NCBI GenBank assembly: GCA_023419375.1
Contig: JAEZYD010000056.1
Location: forward strand, 62,001-126,000
Direction: 5' to 3'
DNA: 64,000 nt
Source: Pseudomonadota bacterium
GTDB taxonomy: Bacteria > Desulfobacterota > Desulfovibrionia > Desulfovibrionales > Desulfovibrionaceae
A program made the translations under genes and the position numbers. The number at the start of each line of letters is the position of its first letter. The stretch's first letter is position 1. Below, piece by piece: positions 7,121 to 16,299 of the stretch. Under the pieces are notes generated by a model. That model was not told where the DNA came from and made no database searches. It saw only the letters and a program-made list of their open reading frames with translations.

Positions 7121-10100
7121 CTAAAAATCCAGACCAAAACTGAAACCGCCGAAGCAGGAAGAACTCTGAGAACGAAACAACTCTGCTCCAAGCTCAACCT
7201 GCGCAAAAAATCCACTGATATGGTTCGCCCTCACACTGCTGTGAACCAGCATGGCGTCCCGCCCCGGCATATCTGACCGGCTTTCAAAACCTGGACCGTA
7301 TCCCTTGAATCTGGCGCTGCTGCTGAATGTTCCGTCAAGCCAGTCATGCCGCCAGCCAGGGTGTCCCATGCGAGCGTTGTGCCATTATCCAGGGTGCGGG
7401 CAATATTTGCATGCGCGCCCAAGACTGACGAAAGATTGTTGTAGGTAGCGGCATCAAGCCTGAGCGCCGAGGCTCCGGATCCGTCCTCGGTAAATCCAGG
7501 CCTGGAACTCAGGCTATATTCCAGCCATGTCAGAGGGCCAGCTTCCACGCCGCCCCAAGTGGTTGTCCAGTTCCAGTCCTTGCCGCCGCCCGCAAGCGTA
7601 TCTGCGGTAAGGCCCGTCCAGCTGCTGTTGTGATTGCGCGCAAAGCCATTAAAGTTGACGGCTCGCTGCATTTGCACATTCTCAAAGCCCACACGGGCCA
7701 TACCCATTGCATAGGCCCCATCCCACCAGCTGGGCTTGAAACGTGCGTGGCCGCCAACAGATGCGGCCATAGTTTCCGCCTTTGCTTCGCCCGCATTATG
7801 GATTTCTGTGCGGCGGCCTGCGAGCGCCACATCAAATCCTGTAGTCAGTCCGCTCTCCCACTGGCGGTCAACACCAAGGGCCAACCCTGCACCAGACGCA
7901 GTGAAGCCCGCTGAGCCGCCATTGGCGTTCATATTGCTGTAGCTGCCAAAGGGCAACGCCCATGCCTGCCAGCCAGCAGCTTCATCACCGCTGGACACGC
8001 CAGTGCCGTTCACGTCTTGCGGGCCGCTGGTTCCCAAAAAGCGCCGCACCATGAGCAGATTGAGCTGCCGCTGTGCTTCAAGCCCGGCCCGCGCCACGGC
8101 ATCGTAACTGTTGGGGCTCAACTGCTCCATTGCCGGAGCAATGCCGCTGCCGGATGCATCGCTCCAGTCCAGAGCCTGAAACAGGTTTTGCATGTCGCCT
8201 GTTGCCTGCCCTGCTATCTGGTAAAGAGCGCGGCCAACGCGGTTTGTAGTGGAGCTGCTGGCATAGCGGCTGTAAGCGTTGGATGCACGCTGCTGGCCCA
8301 ATGATGCCGCCCCAAGGCCATTGCTTGACGCAACACTAAAATTCAATGTTGGCGAAGAAGAATTAACCCCAACGCTGTTAAATGCGCCTGTGGAGCTCGT
8401 TGCCTGCACACTGTTCATACTTATTGAATAATTCTCTGCATAAAATCCCGGCGAAGGAGAAAACCGCAAGGCTCCGTCAAGATTTGCAGAGTTTGCACTG
8501 AGCACCGAATATTGGGCTCCGGAATTGAAACCGATTTGCAGCGTACCCTGGCCTGTCTGGCTGTACTCATTTACTGTGAGCGTCAGGCCGCGATAGCCTG
8601 GAGCGACAGTACCGGAATTGACAACTTTCTTCTGTATTTCTCCATCACCCAGCAATACACCGCCCTGGCGCACGAGCACATCGCTGTTTTGCAGCACGCC
8701 GCCAGTGCCGTTTGCCTTTTTGCTCACGGCCAAGCCCCCGCCATCAACCACTGTTGCCCCGGAATAGCTATTGACGCCGCTGAGAACCAGCAGGCCGTCA
8801 CCCGTTTTACGCAAGCCCACATCCTTGCCACGCAGGGCCGTGGCGTCCGCACCAGTCAGAAAACTGGCGTGATGGTAGGCATCAATCCACTGTCGTTGGC
8901 TGATATCATTGCTGAATTCGGCGAAGTAGCCCTTGGTGTCAAACGTTTCAAGCGCATAATTGCCAGAGCCCAATTCAGGCAACGTCATCACGTCCGAGGC
9001 TGACATTCGATTGGCGTCCAGCCGGGCGATGCCGCGCACAGCCTTGCCTGCGTCCAGCAGGCCCTGACCAAACACTTCTTCTCTGGTCAGATTGTTCACT
9101 GCGCTCTTGCCCTGCTCAACAAGCGCTTTCAAAGCATCTGCCGTTGCGCCCTGGTAAACTTGATCAATCCACTGTTTGATTGTCGTATTATCCAGGGGAA
9201 GAACACTGGGGTCTATAACAGTAATAATAACCTTATTAAGATTACCGCCATTATCAGATGTATATTGAACAAGATGCGTTGGCGCTATAAAAGTATTATC
9301 CGCTGTGGTCAATACAGCATCAGCCAGCTGTTTGCCGGTCATCCAGGGAAAAGCCTGCGCCACCAGGCCCACAGTGCCACTCACATAAGGCGCTGCCATG
9401 CTGGTGCCGCTGGCCAGCATATAGCCGTTGGCGGCGGCATTGAGCGAATTGATATAGCTGCCGGGAGCAGCAACAGTCCAAAGAGAGGCTTTGCTCCCAA
9501 GGTTGCTGAAATAACTGACCCCAGACGGACCGATGATGCGTGTTCCGTCCGGCGCTGTAGTGATCCCGGCAATATTAAGGGAAACTACGTTGATCCAGCC
9601 TTTCAGATCCGGCACATAACGCGGCATCATGCCCTCGACACTGGGAGCTATCATGGTGCTGTTGCCAGCGGCAAACACAACGACCTTGCCGTACTCCTCA
9701 CTGAGCTTGCAAAGCGCTTTGATCGCATTATCCTGGGCAGATATGACATCTGCGGGAATATCTTTGGCAGGGTCAAGCGAGGGGTAAAAATCCGCGCCCC
9801 AACTGTTGTTGATGACGCGAATTTCCGGATACGCAGCAAAGAGGCTCAACAAATCAGGCGTCACAAGATTTTCGGTGCTCCCGGACGCTCCCCCAAGCAT
9901 GCCTGCCGAAACAAGGTCGGCGTCAAAAGCCACGCCGTGCATGCCAACGCCATTTCGCATGGCTGCCATGATGCCCGCCACATGACTGCCATGCCTATCG
10001 TATGCCCAGTTTGGCACATATTCCTGCCCCGTGGTCTCATCAAGAGGCAAGGCCATCATTATGACTTTTCCAGCCAGCTCAGGGTGGTCGGCGCGTACGG

Positions 10101-10332
10101 AAGAGTCAATTATGCCCAACGCGGTGCCCGCCCCGGTATATCCCAGAGCGTATGCGACCGCAGCGTGAATAAAATCCAACCCTGTGCTGTTCCAGTATTC
10201 ATTGGTTTTAAAGCTGTCAGCACTCGCCGCATTGCTATGAATTGGTGCAATTAATGTAAACAGAAAAAAAAGGAAAATCTGAAATATCGCGGGACAAAAG
10301 CGTGCCCAGTAACCGCACAAATGATGAACCAT
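7121..10332 (-). pseudogene. Subtilase (S8) autotransporter, frameshifted near the C-terminus
   Basis: From the chosen start (10332, GGAG ribosome site) a signal peptide (about 12-36) precedes an S8 protease domain. The triad is Asp76 (IIDSSV), His114 (RHGSHVAG) and Ser311 (GTSMAAP), with Asn224 as the oxyanion residue. A passenger-associated repeat follows (KTGDGLLVLSGVNSYSGATV), then a type V beta-barrel domain from about WQAWALPFGSYS. The reading frame runs into unrelated sequence and stops at 7231. The true end, WRHDWLDGTFSSSARF through FGGFSFGLDF, lies in another frame ending at 7121 with the terminal Phe that barrel assembly needs. One missing base between about 7350 and 7360 explains it. 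Outer-membrane insertion would fail unless this is a sequencing error. An upstream in-frame extension to 10467 lacks signal-peptide sense. Confidence 0.85.
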
Positions 10333-10724
10333 GAATACTCCGGCAGGGCCAAGTGGAACTTTTTGTCCTTTTAGGTGTTGCAGGACTTCACACCTTACTT
10401 CAGATTCATAATCGTAACTGATTGGTTTTCTGACGGGGCGGCAGAATACTTCCCCCACCGCCCACAATGCTTACTGTCAAAAATATTTTTTTATTTAAAT
10501 AGATTATTGTCTATAAAATTTTTTCAGCTTCCGGTTTGAAACGAGACGACTTTTTGCGGCCGATCACTTAGCCCTGAGAGCTGCACTGTTCCATTCTTGC
10601 ACTGCCTGCAAACTAGCCGAGGGGTTCCGGACCATTCCGCAACCCCTCTTTCATGTCCTGCAGCTCATACACAGGGACAGTATCAAGCTGGCAGGATCAT
10701 CCCTCAAACACGCCATTAAGCGCG
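10333..10724. other. Intergenic region between bdhA and the autotransporter
   Basis: About 390 bases. Next to bdhA is the hairpin listed at 10619-10648. The segment 10470-10540 is very AT-rich (runs of A and T) and lies upstream of the autotransporter on the minus strand. It contains TTGACA in that direction but no good -10 at the right distance. It probably carries the autotransporter promoter. No ORF is supported. Confidence 0.4.
10619..10648 (-). terminator. Hairpin downstream of bdhA
   Basis: GAGGGGTT at 10619-10626 pairs with AACCCCTC at 10641-10648 around a GC-rich loop that can pair further. It lies about 80 bases past the bdhA stop. No T run follows on the minus strand, so termination may be partial or rho-assisted. 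Confidence 0.4.
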
Positions 10725-11795
10725 TCAGGGACGCACAAGTATCTTGATGTTTTCGTCCTTGTTGTTGATCAGCTCAAGAAAACCCTTTTCCATGATGTCC
10801 TTCAGCTCGATCTTGCCGGTAATAAGGTTTTCCGCCTTGATGACGCCCTTTGCCATGAGCGCGGCAAGGCCCTTGAAATCTTCAATGGTGTAGGCCAGCG
10901 TGCCCATGACCTTTTTGTCCGTGCCGCTGAGGCTGAAAAAGTTGAAGGAACTGGGTTCTTCAAAAATACCCACGATGATGGCAGTTCCTGTGTTGCGCAG
11001 CACATCTATGGCCAGCGGCCCTGTGTGCTTGTTGCCGATGCATTCAAAGGAAACATCTGCCCCGGAGCCGCCGGTCAGTTCTTTCACCTTTGCAACAGGG
11101 TCGCATTCCTTGGGGTTCACCACAATGTCCGCCCCGCACTCCATTGCCTTGGCAATGCGCGCACGGGACATTTCAAGCACAATGATCTTGCCCGCGCCAG
11201 CGGCTTTGGCAGCCATAATGGTGCCAAGACCAATGGTTCCGGCGCCAAGAACAACCACGTTAAGGCCCAGAATGCTGCCAGCCATACGCACGGCCTTAAA
11301 GCCCGTGGCAAGGGGTTCCATGACTGCTCCGGCCTCGGGCGAAACACCATCGGGCATGATAAAACACAAATCCGCAGGCACATTCACATAGGGGGCAAAT
11401 GCGCCGTCATTGTGCAGGCCCGTAAAGGCAAGCTTTTCGCAAACATTGTAGCGCCCTTCCCGGCAAGGCTGACACTCGCCGCAGTGCTGGCAGGCATCGG
11501 GCGCAACCATGTCGCCTACCTTGACATTGGTAACGCCGCTGCCCACCGCCACAACCTTGCCGCTGAACTCGTGCCCAAGAATGACGCTCCCCTGCTTGCC
11601 CGTAAGCGGATGCGGGGCCTCGGTGGGAATGAATATGGGGCCAGCCAGGTATTCGTGCAGATCCGAGCCGCAGATGCCGCACCAATCAACCTTGATCTGA
11701 ACCCAACCGGGAGCCGGAGCGGGGGGAACGGGTACAGTCTCGACGCGGATGTCTTTTTTGCCGTGCCAAACTGCCGCCTGCATGGTTTCCGCCAT
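10725..11795 (-). CDS. bdhA: Zinc-dependent (R,R)-2,3-butanediol dehydrogenase
   Basis: This medium-chain dehydrogenase should oxidise 2,3-butanediol to acetoin with NAD in the cytoplasm, feeding the acetoin dehydrogenase encoded nearby. The N-terminus closely follows BdhA proteins: WHGKKDIRVE, DWCGICGSDLHEYLAGPIFI and GHEFSGKVVAVG carry the catalytic zinc ligands Cys, His and Glu. CQHCGECQPCREGRYNVC carries the four structural zinc cysteines. VVVLGAGTIGLGT is the Rossmann nucleotide site. The start at 11795 gives an MAETMQAAVWH N-terminus. The upstream in-frame Met at 11843 would overlap the promoter region. A possible sigma-54 promoter lies 40-60 bases upstream, consistent with control by the neighbouring AcoR. 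Confidence 0.88.
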   Translation of the reverse strand: MAETMQAAVWHGKKDIRVETVPVPPAPAPGWVQIKVDWCGICGSDLHEYLAGPIFIPTEAPHPLTGKQGSVILGHEFSGKVVAVGSGVTNVKVGDMVAPDACQHCGECQPCREGRYNVCEKLAFTGLHNDGAFAPYVNVPADLCFIMPDGVSPEAGAVMEPLATGFKAVRMAGSILGLNVVVLGAGTIGLGTIMAAKAAGAGKIIVLEMSRARIAKAMECGADIVVNPKECDPVAKVKELTGGSGADVSFECIGNKHTGPLAIDVLRNTGTAIIVGIFEEPSSFNFFSLSGTDKKVMGTLAYTIEDFKGLAALMAKGVIKAENLITGKIELKDIMEKGFLELINNKDENIKILVRP

Positions 11796-11838
11796 AACTG
11801 CCTCGCTTGTTAGATGTTGAATCCGAATACTCCCTCTT

Positions 11839-11854
11839 TGCACAGGCTATGCCG
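11839..11854 (-). promoter_or_regulatory. Candidate sigma-54 promoter of bdhA
   Basis: On the minus strand CGGCATAGCCTGTGCA keeps the invariant GG (-24) and GC (-12) at the correct spacing of the TGGCAYR-N4-TTGCW consensus, with two mismatches. The predicted start would be about 30 bases before the bdhA ATG. The adjacent sigma-54 activator AcoR makes it plausible. Confidence 0.4.
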
Positions 11855-12066
11855 TAAAATCCGCGCCATCAGCGGATGAACTGACATACCCGGCAGGCCT
11901 TGCCCCGGCTCAATCGAGAAAAATTGCACATGCAGACAGGTATACCGGAGCCGCTGACACTGTTCTGAAGTTGAACAAGGCAAGGCAGGCATGGGCGGAA
12001 GTGGAACAGAGAGATAAACAGGCAGCGAGGCGGTAAAACAGCAAGCCTGAGCGAAGGGGATGCCAT

Positions 12067-12127
12067 AAAAAAAGGCCTGCTCCAGACCACATGCGCCCAT
12101 AAATGGGGCTTGGGTTCAGAGCAGGCC
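12067..12127 (-). terminator. Intrinsic terminator of acoR
   Basis: On the minus strand GGCCTGCTC (from 12127) pairs with GAGCAGGCC (ending 12074). A smaller inner hairpin sits between them, and a run of seven T's follows. It lies about 40 bases past the acoR stop. Confidence 0.75.
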
Positions 12128-12163
12128 GGGTTGTGTAATCAGTAAAACTATTGTTGCGGAGAA

Positions 12164-14251
12164 CTATCCCTGAGGAACAATCTTGCGCAGCTTGGCGTAG
12201 AGAGTATTACGTCCGATGCCCAGCGCCTTGGCGGCCTGAAGCATGTTGCCATTATAGTGCTTCAGCGCGCAGCGGATGACCATGGCCTCCTGATTGTCCA
12301 GATTAAAATCGGTCATTCCGGGCAGGGCCGCCACTGCTTGCCCATTCGCCTGCCCGCTGGCGGCATCGGTTCCGCCAGCACAGGACTGCAAATGCGCGGG
12401 CAGATGCACAGGCAAAATACAGCCGCCCTGCGCCATGTTGACGGCAAATTCCACGCTGTGCACAAGCTGACGCACATTGCCGGGCCAGTCGTAATCTTCC
12501 ATCACGCGCAAAGCCTCGGCAGAAAATCCGCCAAAAGGATGCCCATAGGTACGGCACAGGCGCTTGCAATGGTATTCCGCAATGACGGCGATATCTTCCC
12601 TGCGTTCGCGCAAAGGGGGAATCTCCAGCGCGAGCACATGGATACGATAAAACAGGTCTTCACGAAACGCGCCCGAAGCCATCAGTTCATCAAGATTGCG
12701 GTTGGTGGCCGTCACCAGCCGAAAATCGACCATTCTGGTCTGCTTGCCGCCCACCCTTGTGACGCAGCGGTCTTCCAGAGGCCGCAGCAGGTTGACCTGC
12801 ATTTCCAGCGGCATTTCAGAAATTTCATCCAGAAACAGGGTTCCCTTGTCGGCCAGTTCAAACTTGCCGGGACGCCCCTTTTCCACTGCTCCGGTAAAAG
12901 CCCCCCGTTCATAGCCAAAAAGCTCACTCTGGATAAGCTCACGCGGTAAAGCTCCGCAGTTTACCGCCACAAACGGCCCTTCGGAACATCGGCTGGCCTT
13001 GTGGATGGCCTTTGCAAACAGTTCCTTGCCCGTGCCCGTTTCGCCCAGCAGCAAAACCGCCGCAGGGCTTTTGGCCATGTGCCGCGCCTGCTCCACCGTG
13101 CGGGTCATTTTTTCACTGCGGTAAACAATATCGCCAAAGGGGTGCGTGCCTTCGCGGCGCGGAACATGCGGCACAGGGGCAACGGGCGCGGGGCGGGCCT
13201 CAACCCCGGCCTGCAGGGTCACAAGGGTGTAACGCGCTTCTGACCTGCCGGTCATGAAGGGCATGGCGCAGGCTGTGATGGCGGGGTTGGTCAGGCAGCG
13301 CAGGGGAACCCCCTCGGGCTGTCTGCTCTTTTCCGTCTGCTGAAGCGCATACAGAGTGTAGTCAAAAAAAGCCTCGGCGCGTCCGCCGCGCACATCGCCG
13401 CTAAAGCCCAACAGGCGCTCTGCCTGGGCATTGGCATAGGTGATGATGCCGCCCTCATCCACCATCAGCACGCCAATGGGCATGGAACTGAAGAGCGTGC
13501 TGAGCAAGGTGCGGGATTTGTTCTCCATGCTGCTGAGCGAGGCATTGAGCAGCAGGCGTTCTATCTCGCGGGCCGCGCCAACGGCCAGCCACAATGCCTG
13601 GCGGTGGTCGGCGCTGGTTGGCCCGGAAATGTCAAAACAGCCCCACAACTGCCCAAAGGGCGTGAAAATGGGCGCGGCAGAACAGCCCCAAGCCTGATGG
13701 CTGCTGCAAAAATGCTCTTCGCCCATAACCTGCGCGGGCATGCCGTCAGAAAGAGCCAGACTTATGGCGTTGGTGCCCACGCTTTTTTCAGACCACACCG
13801 CTCCAGGGCCAAAGTAGAGCTGGTCTGCCTGGAGCAATACATCCTTGTTGCCGCAGGTGCGCAGCAATCGGCCATTGGCCTCGGATACCGTCATGAGCAG
13901 GCCTTTTTCCTTGATCTGCTCATACACCTGCCGCTCCACGCCAGCCGCCAGTTCCGCATATATTTCGGCCTGGGCGTTGATCTGGCTCATGGGCGTAAAT
14001 TCCGCGCACTTGGGCAGCAGCGGATCCACCCCAAGATCGCGGCAGCGCATCCACGAAGCCGCGATGGGCCGGGGCAAGCTGTCGTCAACAATCTTGCCGG
14101 TTCTTATAAAGGATTCCCATGTTTCCCGTCGGTTCGCTCCTGGTACGCCGCTATAGCTGTTGAACAAAAAACCCGAGCGGTTGACGCCTTCCGCCATCAG
14201 GGGTTCCTGCCGCATTTCAAAGACATCGCCATTTCTTTGCAGAACATACAT
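12164..14251 (-). CDS. acoR: Sigma-54-dependent acetoin operon activator AcoR
   Basis: A 695-residue enhancer-binding protein. The N-terminal third is a GAF-type sensor with the AcoR-like sequence PGAVWSEKSVGTNAISLAL and a downstream PAS-like segment. The central AAA+ domain has Walker A GETGTGKELFAKAIH, the sigma-54 contact loop GAFTGA, and Walker B GTLFLDEI. The C-terminus is a Fis-type helix-turn-helix (NGNMLQAAKALGIGRNTLYA). In known aco systems AcoR senses acetoin and drives acoABCL from a -24/-12 promoter. Here it is divergent from the aco operon, and a near-consensus sigma-54 promoter plus upstream inverted repeats lie in the 395-base gap. It ends at its own intrinsic terminator. Confidence 0.92.
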   Translation of the reverse strand: MYVLQRNGDVFEMRQEPLMAEGVNRSGFLFNSYSGVPGANRRETWESFIRTGKIVDDSLPRPIAASWMRCRDLGVDPLLPKCAEFTPMSQINAQAEIYAELAAGVERQVYEQIKEKGLLMTVSEANGRLLRTCGNKDVLLQADQLYFGPGAVWSEKSVGTNAISLALSDGMPAQVMGEEHFCSSHQAWGCSAAPIFTPFGQLWGCFDISGPTSADHRQALWLAVGAAREIERLLLNASLSSMENKSRTLLSTLFSSMPIGVLMVDEGGIITYANAQAERLLGFSGDVRGGRAEAFFDYTLYALQQTEKSRQPEGVPLRCLTNPAITACAMPFMTGRSEARYTLVTLQAGVEARPAPVAPVPHVPRREGTHPFGDIVYRSEKMTRTVEQARHMAKSPAAVLLLGETGTGKELFAKAIHKASRCSEGPFVAVNCGALPRELIQSELFGYERGAFTGAVEKGRPGKFELADKGTLFLDEISEMPLEMQVNLLRPLEDRCVTRVGGKQTRMVDFRLVTATNRNLDELMASGAFREDLFYRIHVLALEIPPLRERREDIAVIAEYHCKRLCRTYGHPFGGFSAEALRVMEDYDWPGNVRQLVHSVEFAVNMAQGGCILPVHLPAHLQSCAGGTDAASGQANGQAVAALPGMTDFNLDNQEAMVIRCALKHYNGNMLQAAKALGIGRNTLYAKLRKIVPQG

Positions 14252-14492
14252 GACTTATCTCCCGGACGCGCACGCCCTTTCAACAAGCATGCCGGTTCGC
14301 TGGCCTCTCCACTCCGAAAAGGCCCTCTGCCCCCATTTCTGAATAATGCGACCCCGCAGCTTTGTTTCAAGCAATAGCACCGTCCGTGAAAAAATGGAAT
14401 AGCTCTTTGCGCATGGCTACATTCATATTATGTCCTAAAAAACAACTCCATGAATTTTTTATATATTGCAGTGTATCATAACTGGTCTGACA

Positions 14493-14520
14493 GAACATTA
14501 TCCTGTTCGATTTTGGAACA
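14493..14520 (+). promoter_or_regulatory. Candidate AcoR upstream activator site
   Basis: GAACATTATCCTGTTC (14493-14508) is an inverted repeat of GAACA and TGTTC. A further half-site GGAACA follows at 14515-14520. It lies about 75-90 bases before the -24 element, the usual position for enhancer-binding protein sites. Assignment to AcoR is inference from location. Confidence 0.45.
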
Positions 14521-14581
14521 CTATCAAATACACACATAAAGTATTTTTTAAATTATTCATTGATTATTGCCTGTTATAAAG

Positions 14582-14597
14582 TGGTATCAGAGTTGCA
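14582..14597 (+). promoter_or_regulatory. Sigma-54 promoter of the aco operon
   Basis: TGGTATCAGAGTTGCA fits TGGCAYR-N4-TTGCW with GG and GC exactly 10 bases apart. Transcription should start near 14608, leaving a leader of about 40 bases with ribosome site AAGGAGG before the ATG at 14647. Confidence 0.8.
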
Positions 14598-14646
14598 ATC
14601 CAGTAGGCATAAACGCGTGCGCCACATCGGCGCAAGGAGGTAGCGG

Positions 14647-15885
14647 ATGGCCTACGAAGTGCAGATGCCCAAATGGGGCCTCACCATGAAAACAGGCAAG
14701 ATTGCGCGCTGGCTTGTGGCCGAAGGCGGTGCGGTGGCAGTGGGACAACCCCTGCTGGAAGTGGAAACAGACAAGATCACCAACGTGGTCGAGTCTCCGG
14801 CAGGCGGCGTGCTTTTGCAGATTGTCAGCCCGCAGGGCGAGGTTGTTCCCGTCATGCAGGTTATCGGCATTATCGGCGAATCGGGCGAGGCTGTGTCCGC
14901 CCCGGCCTCGCAAGGCGCTGATGCGGCGGCCAGCCCCGCCGCTCCTGCCGCTTCCGGGGCAAAAAGCCAGGGATCAGCCGCGCAGGCCGGTACGGCGCAA
15001 GGAGAAGTCCGCGCCATGCCCGCAGCCCGCAAGGCCGCCAAAGAGCTGGGCGTTGATCTGGCAACGGTAACGGGCACGGGGCGCGATGGCATTGTTACGG
15101 AAAAGGACGTGCGCGCCGCCCACGAAGCCGCGGCAAAAACTCCGGCTCCTGCCAGCGCCGCCCCGGCGCAAACCTGCGCAGCGCCCGCTGATGACGCGGA
15201 TGAGGTCATCCCCATGGACGGCCTGCGCAAGCTCATAGCAGACAACATGCAGGCCAGCCTGCAAAACGCGGCGCAGCTGACCGTTTTTGTGGAAGCCGAT
15301 GTTACCGAAATGGTCGCCCTGCGCGACACCATGCTGGCCCGCAACAAAAAAGATCCGGAATACCGCCTCTCGTTCAACGACATCATCGCCTTTGCCGTGT
15401 GCCGCGCACTCAGGCAGCACCCAGTCATGAACACCACCCTGCAGGCAGACGGCATCCACATGCACAGGCATGTGAACCTTGGCATCGCCGTTTCGCTCGA
15501 TACGGGCCTCATTGTTCCCAACGTCAAGAATGCGGATACCTACAGCCTTGAAGAGCTCAAGGGCAAGGTGCGCGATGCGGCCAGCCGCGCCCGCAAGGGC
15601 GGCCTCTCCATGGACGAGATTTCCGGCGGCACCTTTACCATTTCCAATGTGAGCATGCTTGGCGTGGACGGCTTTACCCCCATCCTCAACCCGCCGGAAA
15701 CAGGCATCCTCGGCGTGGGCCGCGTGGTGGAAAAACCGGGCGTTTTTGAGGGCCAGGTATGCGTGCGCAAGATGATGACCCTTTCCCTCACCTTCAACCA
15801 CATGGTCACCGACGGCGGCCCGGCCATGAGCTTCCTGCGCACCCTTGCGGACATGCTCGAACAGCCCGTGCGCATGCTGGGCTAG
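14647..15885 (+). CDS. Dihydrolipoamide acyltransferase (E2), first of two paralogues
   Basis: 412 residues with the full E2 layout. The lipoyl domain carries Lys43 in ETDKITN. An Ala/Pro linker follows, then an E3/E1-binding domain (AARKAAKELGVDLATVTGTG) and a catalytic acyltransferase domain. The active-site motif reads NHMVTDG where the family usually has DHRxxDG. The His and second Asp remain, but the first Asp and Arg are replaced. It is the first gene behind the sigma-54 promoter, with ribosome site AAGGAGG. It should transfer the acetyl group from lipoamide to CoA in acetoin cleavage. A second, more canonical E2 lies seven genes on, so this copy may be structural or have another acyl specificity. 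Confidence 0.88.
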   Translation: MAYEVQMPKWGLTMKTGKIARWLVAEGGAVAVGQPLLEVETDKITNVVESPAGGVLLQIVSPQGEVVPVMQVIGIIGESGEAVSAPASQGADAAASPAAPAASGAKSQGSAAQAGTAQGEVRAMPAARKAAKELGVDLATVTGTGRDGIVTEKDVRAAHEAAAKTPAPASAAPAQTCAAPADDADEVIPMDGLRKLIADNMQASLQNAAQLTVFVEADVTEMVALRDTMLARNKKDPEYRLSFNDIIAFAVCRALRQHPVMNTTLQADGIHMHRHVNLGIAVSLDTGLIVPNVKNADTYSLEELKGKVRDAASRARKGGLSMDEISGGTFTISNVSMLGVDGFTPILNPPETGILGVGRVVEKPGVFEGQVCVRKMMTLSLTFNHMVTDGGPAMSFLRTLADMLEQPVRMLG

Positions 15886-15901
15886 TCAGCGGAGGAATCC
15901 A

Positions 15902-16264
15902 ATGCTGCAACGTTACGTGGTTGAACTGGGCACCGGGGCCGACCTGCACGGCGCAAACATGACCAAGGCCGCCACCCGGGCAGTCAAGGACGCCGTTTCG
16001 CGCAGTTGTTTGTGCGGCCTGGTGGAGATACTCGGGCGCGGCTCTTTTCAGGGTGTGCATGTGCACGCGCGCATTGCCGTGCCAGAACCTGACCTCGTGG
16101 ACAAGGAGGCGGTGCTTGCCGCCATCCCCATCGGGGAAAAGAGCATTGAGGTCGTTACTGGCGGCTTGCGCACTCCGGGTCTTGAAGTTGCCTGCTTCAG
16201 CCCCGGTTGCAGCGACATCGTGTTGGCCTGCGCGGCCCTGACCGTGTCGGTAGATATTGACTGA
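15902..16264 (+). CDS. Lin0512-family conserved protein
   Basis: A 120-residue protein. The opening VVELGTGADLHGANMTKAATRAVKDAVSR and the ending DIVLACAALTVSVDID match the Lin0512 family, whose function is unknown. It starts at 15902 behind a perfect GGAGG; the upstream in-frame Met is inside the E2 gene. It sits between E2 and E1 genes with short gaps, so it is co-transcribed and probably accessory to the acetoin complex. Three conserved His/Gly-rich spots (DLHG, GVHVHA) hint at metal or cofactor binding, but nothing more can be said. Confidence 0.75.
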   Translation: MLQRYVVELGTGADLHGANMTKAATRAVKDAVSRSCLCGLVEILGRGSFQGVHVHARIAVPEPDLVDKEAVLAAIPIGEKSIEVVTGGLRTPGLEVACFSPGCSDIVLACAALTVSVDID

Positions 16265-16299
16265 GTCGGCACCACAATCAGCAATCTGAGGAGAGTACC

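Larger units (their letters stand above)
11796..12163. other. Intergenic region between acoR and bdhA
   Basis: 368 bases between two minus-strand genes. It holds the acoR terminator (12067-12127) and a candidate sigma-54 promoter for bdhA (11839-11854), both listed separately. The middle part is unremarkable and has no supported ORF. Confidence 0.5.
14252..14646. other. Divergent acoR / aco operon control region
   Basis: 395 bases. The acoR-proximal half is ordinary GC-rich sequence. From about 14400 to 14580 it turns markedly AT-rich, as expected for bendable DNA between activator sites and a sigma-54 promoter. It contains the inverted repeats at 14493-14520 and the promoter at 14582-14597. 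No gene is supported. Confidence 0.6.

Noticed and set aside
7121..7369. Separate small gene downstream of the autotransporter
   Set aside because: Its sequence is the missing last strands of the autotransporter barrel, so it is the same gene after a frameshift.
10653..11813. Long plus-strand frame (386 residues) opposite bdhA
   Set aside because: It is antisense to a gene with clear zinc and NAD motifs, has no family features and has shadow-type composition (His/Asn/Gly-rich).
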